In this document: positions 1-5,707 of the stretch, piece by piece
Position numbering within the stretch: position 1 is the first letter of the stretch
Layout: each line of letters opens with the position of its first letter
Assembly: GCA_902772755.1 (NCBI GenBank)
Contig: CACYCD010000349.1
Coordinates: 1 to 6,083 of the forward strand
DNA: 6,083 bases
From: an uncultured Ruminococcus sp.
Lineage (GTDB): Bacteria; Bacillota; Clostridia; Oscillospirales; Acutalibacteraceae
Reading direction: 5' to 3'
Made by a program: the position numbers and the translations under genes
Notes under the pieces: generated by a model
What the model was told of the DNA's origin: nothing
Seen by the model: only the letters and a program-made list of their open reading frames with translations
Database searches by the model: none

Positions 1-2226
1 GCAGGGCTGATGTACATTTCAATGGGACACATGATGCTTGGTTTTCCGCTGCCGAAATTTTTTGAGGGAAATCACATTGCCATGGGATTGGCTGAGTTGC
101 TTCTGTCCGCTGTAATTATGGTGATAAATCAACGTTTTTTCATAAACGGCTTTAAGGGACTTATACACCGCTCGCCCAATATGGACACCCTGGTTGCATT
201 GGGGTCGGGGGCTTCATTTGTTTACAGCACCTATTCCCTGTTTTGTATGACCTACGCTCAAGTCCATTCAAATCTGCCTGACGTGCAGTACTATATGAAC
301 GAATTTTACTTTGAATCGGCAGGTATGATACTTACGCTTATCACTGTGGGAAAAATGCTTGAAGCACGCTCTAAGGGAAAAACCACCGATGCAGTCAAGG
401 GACTGATGAACCTCTCCCCTAAAACTGCCACTGTGATGCGTGGAGATGATGAAGTTACCATCTCTGTTGACGAGGTTCGTGTAGGAGATATTTTTTCTGT
501 AAAACCGGGTGAAAGTATTCCTGTTGACGGTACAATTATCTATGGAAGCAGTTCGCTGGACGAATCGGCACTTACCGGCGAAAGCATTCCCGTTGACAAA
601 TCAGAGGGCGACTCCGTATCGGCAGGAACTATAAATCAGCAGGGATTTTTGAAGTGCCGTGCGGATAAGGTCGGAGCAAACACCACTCTGGCACAGATCA
701 TTCAGACTGTCAGTGACACTGCCGCAGGCAAAGCACCGATCGCAAAAACCGCCGACAAGGTTTCGGGAATATTTGTACCTACTGTTATGGGCATTGCCAC
801 AGTAACCGCCATAGTTTGGCTGATCTGCGGTTTTGACTTTGGATATGCACTTGCACGGGGAATATCCGTGCTTGTTATCAGCTGTCCCTGTGCGTTAGGG
901 CTTGCTACGCCGGTTGCGGTTATGGTCGGCAACGGGCTGGGGGCAAAAAACGGCATACTGTTTAAGAACGCCTCTGCCCTGGAATATACGGGAAAAACTC
1001 AGATCGCTGTGCTTGACAAAACTGGAACTATCACAAACGGTGAACCTGTGGTAACCGATATAATAAATTCTGATGGGGTTTCAAAAACAGAACTTCTGAA
1101 AATTGCCTATTCACTCGAAAAGCTGAGTGAGCATCCGCTTGCAAAGGCTGTCATAAAAAAAGCAGAGGCTGAAAACCTCACTGCAGTGTCCGTGAGTGAT
1201 TTTACGGCGGTATCGGGCAGTGGTCTGTCGGGTAAATTGGACGGCAGGACGATTTTTGGAGGAAATTTAAAATATATCGGCAAAAATATTTCTATTCCGA
1301 AAAAATACCGTTCGGAATACGACCGCCTCGCTTCACTCGGAAAAACTCCCCTGCTGTTTGCATCAACGGATAGCTTCCTTGGTATCATTGCAGTGGCAGA
1401 TGTGATAAAAGATGATAGTGTGACTGCAATTGACGAACTGCGGAATATGGGTATCAGGACAGTTATGCTCACGGGCGACAACGAAATAACAGCAGCTGCC
1501 ATCGGCAAAGAAGCCGGTGTGGACGAGGTGATCTCGGGAGTTCTTCCCAATGAGAAAGCAGCCGAGGTCAAACGGCTGCAGGGACTTGGCAAGGTGCTGA
1601 TGGTAGGTGACGGCATCAACGATGCTCCTGCCCTGACTGCCGCAGACATAGGCATTGCTGTCGGCAAGGGTACGGACATTGCCATTGATGCGGCGGATAT
1701 CGTGCTGATGAAAAACAAGCTCAGAGATGTACCTGCTTCAATACGACTGAGCCGAGGCACGCTGAAGATCATACATCAAAATCTGTTCTGGGCATTTTTC
1801 TATAATATAATCGGTATACCGGTGGCGGCAGGTGTATTTATTCCGCTGTTTGGCTTACAGCTCAGTCCGATGTTCGGAGCTGCAGCTATGAGTCTATCCA
1901 GCTTTTGCGTTGTGACAAATGCTCTCAGGCTGAATACGCTGAAAATTTATGACGGCAAAAACGACAGAAGGATAAATCAAAATCCTGCCGAGCAAAATCA
2001 GAGCAGCGAAAAACAAACAATGGTTATAGCGGTAAGCGGTATGATGTGCAGTCACTGTGAAGCCACGGTAAAGCAAGCACTCGAAGCACTTCCTCAAATA
2101 GAAGAAGCTACGGCTGACCATAATAAGGGCACCGTAACTCTTGTTTTGAATAATTCCATAGATGATAAAACCATCAAAAAGGTAATTAAAGGAAAAGGAT
2201 ATAAATACAGCGGTCACGTCAGTTGA
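1..2226 (+). CDS. copA: Cu+-exporting P1B-type ATPase, 5' end outside window, with C-terminal HMA domain
   Basis: This ATP-driven pump exports Cu+ (possibly also Ag+) from the cytoplasm across the membrane. The frame is open from base 1. The first ATG, at 10, is probably internal, because the preceding codons and the Met-Tyr-Ile-Ser-Met-Gly-His stretch match the middle of CopA proteins; the first membrane helices and any N-terminal HMA are therefore missing. Visible hallmarks in order are: actuator TGES (574-585), the metal-site CPC in helix 6 (883-891), phosphorylation DKTGT (1015-1029), nucleotide-binding HP (1132-1137), and GDGINDAP (1606-1629). Helix 7 has Tyr-Asn (1801-1806) and helix 8 has MSLSS (1888-1902); together with CPC these are the known signature of the P1B-1 copper group. 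After a polar linker (about 1942-2019) comes an HMA domain (2017-2214) with a CSHC metal site (2047-2058). No csoR or copZ is in view, and the promoter is upstream of the window. The family is certain; the Cu+ specificity is inferred from the motifs. Confidence 0.95.
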   Translation, partial: AGLMYISMGHMMLGFPLPKFFEGNHIAMGLAELLLSAVIMVINQRFFINGFKGLIHRSPNMDTLVALGSGASFVYSTYSLFCMTYAQVHSNLPDVQYYMNEFYFESAGMILTLITVGKMLEARSKGKTTDAVKGLMNLSPKTATVMRGDDEVTISVDEVRVGDIFSVKPGESIPVDGTIIYGSSSLDESALTGESIPVDKSEGDSVSAGTINQQGFLKCRADKVGANTTLAQIIQTVSDTAAGKAPIAKTADKVSGIFVPTVMGIATVTAIVWLICGFDFGYALARGISVLVISCPCALGLATPVAVMVGNGLGAKNGILFKNASALEYTGKTQIAVLDKTGTITNGEPVVTDIINSDGVSKTELLKIAYSLEKLSEHPLAKAVIKKAEAENLTAVSVSDFTAVSGSGLSGKLDGRTIFGGNLKYIGKNISIPKKYRSEYDRLASLGKTPLLFASTDSFLGIIAVADVIKDDSVTAIDELRNMGIRTVMLTGDNEITAAAIGKEAGVDEVISGVLPNEKAAEVKRLQGLGKVLMVGDGINDAPALTAADIGIAVGKGTDIAIDAADIVLMKNKLRDVPASIRLSRGTLKIIHQNLFWAFFYNIIGIPVAAGVFIPLFGLQLSPMFGAAAMSLSSFCVVTNALRLNTLKIYDGKNDRRINQNPAEQNQSSEKQTMVIAVSGMMCSHCEATVKQALEALPQIEEATADHNKGTVTLVLNNSIDDKTIKKVIKGKGYKYSGHVS

Positions 2227-2244
2227 TGTGACCGCTTAACTTTT
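2209..2244 (+). terminator. Hairpin overlapping the copA stop codon, likely shared by two convergent genes
   Basis: A 12-bp stem (2209-2220 with 2225-2236, one G-U pair) closes a 4-base AGTT loop and is followed by a T-rich stretch ending in TTTT at 2241-2244. The left arm lies in the last copA codons and the TGA stop (2224-2226) begins at the end of the loop. On the opposite strand the same hairpin begins 6 bases past the transpeptidase stop codon and is followed by a moderately T-rich stretch, so it may work in both directions. The U-tract is short and interrupted on both sides, so efficiency is uncertain. Confidence 0.7.
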
Positions 2245-3784
2245 AGTGAACTATTACTCTAAGTCCGATATAAGATTTTGAATATATCTTTGCTACCTTG
2301 CTGTAGGGGGTGTTTACACAGCCGTGTGAGCCGTTGCCCATATAGGTAGTACCGCCGTACTCCCAATCACTTCTCCAAGTGGAGTCGTGTATGCCGCAGC
2401 CATCGTATGTAAATGCCATCCAGTATGTAACGGGAGTTCTGTAGTCATCGCCGACAAGCACTGTAGGTGAAAGTCTTTGGTATATCTCGTGTATACCCTT
2501 GGGCGTGTTGTGTACGCCGTCGTTGTTTCCTGTTACAACAGGGGTGTCTATATAGAGCTTGTTGTTTCTGTAGAACCAGAGGTGCTGATCCTGAATACTT
2601 ACCTCTATATATGTACCGCTCACCGATCTGTCAAAGATCTTGTCTGTGATCACCTTTGAGTGCGTCACATAAGAGAAGGGCTTGATGGTTTTTCCGTTGA
2701 GCGTTTTGTAGGGGATAACTCTGAAATAGTACCTCTTGCCCGGCTTTAACAGCTTTGTGCGGTAGCGTGTGCCAAATACAGTACCGAGTTTTTTGTACTT
2801 ACCGTTTTTGCTTCCGCAGTAATAGATGTTGTAGCCTGTGGCTGAGGCGGAATTTTTCCACGACAGAACTGCCTTGGAAAGCTCCGTTTTGACGGAAAAC
2901 TCAAACTTACCCAAACCGCAGTTGGCTACGACTGAACCGCTGAGCTTTGAATAGTAGGTCTTTTGGAAAGCCTTATAGGTCTTGTAAGCCTTGACACGGT
3001 AATAATAAACCCTGCCTGACTGAACATCAGTATCGGTGAAAGTGGTGGTGCTTCTGCCGACAATTGTCTTATACGGAACATATTTGCTGTTGCTCACTCG
3101 GCTGGCACGGTACACGGTATAGCCTGTTACGATGTCATCGTGCTTGTTCCAGCTGATCGAAACATTGGCGGCTGTCATCTCAGTTACCTTTAAGCCCTTG
3201 ATTGCAGGGGTATTTGTGGCGGTTTTCAGCACTGCGGAATTTCCCGTGTAGATTTTTCCGCCCTTTTTGGTAAACGGAGTTATCTTAAAATAGTAGGGTG
3301 TGGTGGATTTTAGATTTTTCACGGAAATCGCTGTACCCTTTACGTCCTTTAGCTTTATATAACTCTTTCTCTCGTAGGGGCTGAAATAGTACACCGAATA
3401 GGCAGTAGCATTCTTGGCTTTCTTCCACTCTATCCTGATCTTCTTTGTTGAGGAAGACGTTTTCTTGACACTCTTTACAGCTCCAACCTTGGGGATAACG
3501 GGCTTGACCGTCTTTTTTGTGGTTGTTTGGGTCGATGTTGTGGGCTTCGTGGTTTTCGGCTTTTTTGTAGTTGAGGGAGTTGTCGGCTTGGTAGCGGACT
3601 CAGTTTCCTGCGTACTCTGTGCAGGTGTTTCCTCGGTCGAGGATTCCGATGCTATGGGTTCAGTTGATTCGGCGTTGTCATCATTGGAAACAGAAACCGC
3701 ACTTATCCCCACTGTGATGGTGGATACAGCCAGCATTGCAATGAGGACTGCCGTACTCAAAACCTTTTTAGGGCTGAATTTCAT
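2243..3784 (-). CDS. Secreted/anchored L,D-transpeptidase (YkuD) with three FN3-like domains
   Basis: This is a predicted peptidoglycan enzyme of 513 residues acting outside the membrane; YkuD-family enzymes form 3-3 cross-links or attach groups to meso-diaminopimelate or an equivalent residue. Residues 1-7 are basic and about 8-32 hydrophobic, forming a signal peptide or signal anchor. Residues about 36-100 are a Ser/Thr/Pro/Lys-rich stalk. Three related fibronectin-III-like units follow at about 101-190, 194-288 and 290-380, each with the W-K/N and Y-x-V/I-Y-Y/R and Y-Y-F/R-V/I strand patterns. The YkuD domain spans about 388-513, with catalytic Cys489 in SHGCVN and the conserved upstream His466, so the active site looks intact. 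No sortase motif or wall-binding repeat is seen at the C terminus. The ATG at 3782-3784 is supported by AAGGAAGAG at 3792-3800. The gene is convergent with copA and divergent from htrA, so it is probably transcribed alone. The FN3 units may act as spacers or carbohydrate contacts (inference). Confidence 0.92.
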   Translation of the reverse strand: MKFSPKKVLSTAVLIAMLAVSTITVGISAVSVSNDDNAESTEPIASESSTEETPAQSTQETESATKPTTPSTTKKPKTTKPTTSTQTTTKKTVKPVIPKVGAVKSVKKTSSSTKKIRIEWKKAKNATAYSVYYFSPYERKSYIKLKDVKGTAISVKNLKSTTPYYFKITPFTKKGGKIYTGNSAVLKTATNTPAIKGLKVTEMTAANVSISWNKHDDIVTGYTVYRASRVSNSKYVPYKTIVGRSTTTFTDTDVQSGRVYYYRVKAYKTYKAFQKTYYSKLSGSVVANCGLGKFEFSVKTELSKAVLSWKNSASATGYNIYYCGSKNGKYKKLGTVFGTRYRTKLLKPGKRYYFRVIPYKTLNGKTIKPFSYVTHSKVITDKIFDRSVSGTYIEVSIQDQHLWFYRNNKLYIDTPVVTGNNDGVHNTPKGIHEIYQRLSPTVLVGDDYRTPVTYWMAFTYDGCGIHDSTWRSDWEYGGTTYMGNGSHGCVNTPYSKVAKIYSKSYIGLRVIVH

Positions 3785-3791
3785 ATATGAT

Positions 3792-3800
3792 CTCTTCCTT
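3792..3800 (-). promoter_or_regulatory. Ribosome binding site of the L,D-transpeptidase gene
   Basis: Read on the minus strand, AAGGAAGAG ends 7 bases before the ATG at 3784. This supports that start over later Met codons. The match to the anti-Shine-Dalgarno sequence is good but less complete than that of the divergent protease gene. Confidence 0.75.
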
Positions 3801-3817
3801 TTCCGTTAGTGGATAAT

Positions 3818-3846
3818 AGTATATCACATTTTCAAAATTAAAGCAA
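3818..3846 (-). promoter_or_regulatory. Sigma-A type promoter with extended -10 for the L,D-transpeptidase gene
   Basis: On the minus strand the -35 is TTGCTT (3841-3846) and the -10 is TATACT (3818-3823), separated by exactly 17 bases. A TG one base before the -10 makes it an extended -10 element. Transcription would start near 3811, leaving a leader of roughly 26 bases that includes the ribosome binding site. No long leader or riboswitch fits in this space. Confidence 0.75.
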
Positions 3847-3867
3847 TATTTATTTTTTATAAATATT
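3845..3867. repeat. A+T-only perfect inverted repeat upstream of the transpeptidase promoter
   Basis: Nine-base arms AATATTTAT (3845-3853) and ATAAATATT (3859-3867) flank five T residues. The repeat overlaps the -35 box by two bases and extends upstream of it. It could be an UP element for the RNA polymerase alpha subunit, an operator, or chance in A+T-rich DNA. It is followed by no G+C stem and is unlikely to be a terminator. Confidence 0.45.
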
Positions 3868-3939
3868 CAGCCGTAAACTAATATCGGGCATTTACACAAA
3901 TATTTTATTATTTTCCATAGATCAAACACCATTATTTCA

Positions 3940-3972
3940 TATAGTTTTCACTTTGGGGGATTATATTATTAT
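3940..3972 (+). promoter_or_regulatory. Weak candidate promoter elements for htrA
   Basis: The region before htrA is A+T-rich, but no -35/-10 pair is convincing. Candidates are TATAGT (3940-3945) with no good -35, and TATTAT (3967-3972) with TTTTCA (3945-3950) at a 16-base spacing. Either would give a leader short enough to leave the ribosome binding site free. The poor consensus may mean an alternative sigma factor or activator dependence (inference). Confidence 0.2.
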
Positions 3973-3983
3973 CATCGAAAGAA

Positions 3984-3990
3984 AAGGAGG
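3984..3990 (+). promoter_or_regulatory. Strong ribosome binding site of htrA
   Basis: AAGGAGG lies 8 bases before the ATG at 3999, a near-ideal Firmicute Shine-Dalgarno sequence and spacing. It fixes the start codon of the protease. Confidence 0.9.
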
Positions 3991-3998
3991 TCATCTTA

Positions 3999-5579
3999 AT
4001 GTTTGAAGATGAGAGAAATAACTACGGAACGGATGAGACTACCATTCATTCACAAAATCAAGAGGTAAGTGAGCAGACTGATGCTTATGTTGATATTTCA
4101 TCTGAGAGTACTCCCGAAAAGGAATACAGCAACACTGCTGACAACAGCTACAACGATAGCTACAGCAATAACGGCTTTACACGTGAAGAGACTCCTGCTT
4201 CAAATCAGCAGAACCTATACAACGGACAGTATCAGCAGCCATACAGACAGCAGCCTTATCAGCAGGCATATCAGCAGCCGTTTACTCAGGCAACACCTCA
4301 AAGGAATGTAAATTCTTATGAATGGGGACAACCCCAACAGCCTAACAGCTACAACAACTATCAGAACAGAAAGAAGGTAGCCAAGGAGAAGAAGCCTGTT
4401 TCAAGAGGAGCGTTGGCTCTGGTGCTGGTGCTTAGCATTGTGCTGGCAGCCGTTCTCGGAATAGGCGGAGGAGTTGCCTCGTACTTCCTGCTTTCAAATG
4501 TAAATGAAAAGACTGAAACCAAGGGTGCTCTTACTATCAACAAGAGCAGTTCCACGGGAGGAAGCGATTCATCTGCTGACGGAAAGGTACTCTCCACCAA
4601 GGAGATCACAAACAAGGTTGCCGACTCTGTAGTTGAGATCACGACCGAGACCGTATCTTATTCATATTTCTACGGTCAGGCTGTTTCGACAGGTGCAGGC
4701 TCAGGTGTTATCATTGACAAGGACGGCTACATCATCACCAACAACCACGTCATTGAAAAAGCAAAGTCAATAAAAGTAACACTCCGCAACGGCAACGAGT
4801 ATGATGCCAAGCTCATAGGAACAGATGCAGATCAGGACGTTGCTTTGATAAAGATAGAGCCTAAGAGTGAAGAAAAACTTACGGTCGCTACCTTTGGCGA
4901 CAGTGACAAGCTTTCAGTCGGCGACAAGGCAGTTGCAATCGGAAATCCCCTCGGTGAGCTTGGAGGCACTGTAACGGACGGCATTATATCCGCACTTGAC
5001 AGAGAAGTCACTATTGATGATAAAAAGATGAACCTGCTTCAGACTGACTCAGCCATCAACCCCGGCAACTCGGGCGGAGGTTTGTTTGACGGACAGGGCA
5101 ACCTTATCGGCATTGTTGTTGCAAAAGCCGAGGGAAGCTCATCAACAGGCAGTGTTGAAGGACTGGGATTTGCTATCCCGATAAACGATGCTCAGAATAT
5201 TCTGAGTGACCTCAAAAAATACGGCTATGTCACAAACAAGCCTGCGGCTATCGGTGTTACTCTTCAGGACTATATGAATATGGTATATGTATATTCCGTA
5301 ACAGAAAATTCCGCTGCCGATAAAGCCGGCATACAGACAGGCGACAAGATCATGAAGGTTGACGGCAATGAGATCAAGTCCAGCTCTGATGTAAAGAATG
5401 CGATTTCAAAGTCAAAAGCAGGCGACAAGCTTGAATTTACCGTCGAAAGAAAAGGTACTACCAAAAACATCACAATAACAATCGAAGCAGCTGAAAAGGA
5501 AACGACAGAAGCAACCACAACTCAGAGCTTCTTCGGAGATTATGACGGAGGCTCCTTCTGGGACAGATACGGTTTTTAA
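3999..5579 (+). CDS. htrA: Membrane-anchored HtrA/DegP-family serine protease with one PDZ domain
   Basis: This is a predicted extracytoplasmic quality-control protease that degrades misfolded secreted proteins. The 526 residues comprise: a cytoplasmic head (1-136) rich in Gln, Asn, Tyr and Ser, ending in a basic Lys/Arg cluster at about 123-136; one membrane helix (about 138-166), oriented with its C-terminal part outside by the positive-inside rule; a Ser/Thr/Gly linker; a trypsin-like protease (about 198-405); and a PDZ domain (about 416-505). The catalytic triad is visible as His250 in NNHV, Asp280 in QDVAL and Ser358 in GNSGGG, so it should be active. A single PDZ and an N-terminal anchor are usual for Gram-positive HtrA. 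The tail (about 506-526) is Thr/Glu-rich, then aromatic, ending in Tyr-Gly-Phe. Flanking genes point away or converge and a strong terminator follows, so it is probably monocistronic. The precise paralogue (HtrA, HtrB or YyxA type) cannot be told here. Confidence 0.95.
   Translation: MFEDERNNYGTDETTIHSQNQEVSEQTDAYVDISSESTPEKEYSNTADNSYNDSYSNNGFTREETPASNQQNLYNGQYQQPYRQQPYQQAYQQPFTQATPQRNVNSYEWGQPQQPNSYNNYQNRKKVAKEKKPVSRGALALVLVLSIVLAAVLGIGGGVASYFLLSNVNEKTETKGALTINKSSSTGGSDSSADGKVLSTKEITNKVADSVVEITTETVSYSYFYGQAVSTGAGSGVIIDKDGYIITNNHVIEKAKSIKVTLRNGNEYDAKLIGTDADQDVALIKIEPKSEEKLTVATFGDSDKLSVGDKAVAIGNPLGELGGTVTDGIISALDREVTIDDKKMNLLQTDSAINPGNSGGGLFDGQGNLIGIVVAKAEGSSSTGSVEGLGFAIPINDAQNILSDLKKYGYVTNKPAAIGVTLQDYMNMVYVYSVTENSAADKAGIQTGDKIMKVDGNEIKSSSDVKNAISKSKAGDKLEFTVERKGTTKNITITIEAAEKETTEATTTQSFFGDYDGGSFWDRYGF
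4227..4292 (+). repeat. Degenerate Gln-Gln-Pro/Ala-Tyr repeats in the HtrA cytoplasmic head
   Basis: Within htrA this stretch encodes about 22 residues made of imperfect units such as YQQPYRQ, QPYQQ, AYQQ and PFTQ. The DNA repeats are built on cagcag and tat/tac/ttt codons. It is predicted to be disordered. Such repeats change length easily by slippage, though here the units are already diverged. Gln/Tyr-rich heads are common in clostridial membrane proteins. Confidence 0.7.
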
Positions 5580-5600
5580 CTGACAGTCCTTACAATTATG

Positions 5601-5648
5601 ATAACAGCCCTGTTATCTCGGATATGAGATAACAGGGCTGTTGTTTTA
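5601..5648 (+). terminator. Strong rho-independent terminator after htrA
   Basis: A perfect 17-bp stem (5603-5619 with 5626-5642) closes a six-base GGATAT loop; two more pairs (A-U and U-G) extend it at the base. TTTT follows at 5644-5647, within a T-rich stretch. It begins 23 bases past the htrA stop. On the other strand the downstream sequence is less T-rich, but the hairpin could also stop transcripts from the convergent minus-strand gene. Confidence 0.92.
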
Positions 5649-5665
5649 CTTATTCACCTGTCTGC

Positions 5666-5696
5666 ACACAGCCGGTCAATTGACGGGTCGGTGTGT
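5666..5696. repeat. Imperfect palindrome centred on GTCAATTGAC
   Basis: A perfect 10-base palindrome (5675-5684) is flanked by partly pairing bases and outer arms ACACA (5666-5670) and TGTGT (5692-5696). It begins 11 bases past the stop codon of the minus-strand partial gene. As RNA it would form a stem interrupted by mismatches and bulges, without a clear U-tract on either side. It may be a weak terminator or 3' stabilising stem for that gene, or a protein-binding site. Confidence 0.4.
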
Positions 5697-5707
5697 AATG
5701 ATGTTAT

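Noticed and set aside
10..12. ATG at 10 as the true start of the copper ATPase
   Set aside because: The frame is open to base 1, no Shine-Dalgarno sequence can be seen in the nine bases before it, and the protein would lack the first membrane helices that the family needs.
1107..1772. A 221-codon open frame on the minus strand inside copA
   Set aside because: It lies opposite the conserved P-domain and ATP-binding coding sequence, reads as Ser/Pro/Ala-rich low-complexity protein with no recognisable domain, and is a shadow of the real gene.
3414..3809. A 131-codon plus-strand frame opposite the start of the transpeptidase gene
   Set aside because: It is the complement of the Thr/Lys-rich stalk and signal peptide, which yields a hydrophobic Val/Phe-rich product by composition alone. 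It has no convincing own start signal.
3891..3921. TTTACA as the -35 of an htrA promoter
   Set aside because: At 16-19 bases downstream only TCCATA or CATAGA is found, a poor -10, and the leader would be long with no visible purpose.
3785..3998. A riboswitch, T-box or small RNA in the divergent intergenic region
   Set aside because: The region is 214 bases of mostly A+T sequence without G+C stems or a terminator/antiterminator pair; only promoter elements, the A+T inverted repeat and ribosome binding sites are supported.
4227..4292. CRISPR-like or tandem DNA repeat array
   Set aside because: The repeats are short, in frame, imperfect and explained by Gln-Gln-Pro-Tyr protein repeats; there are no spacers.
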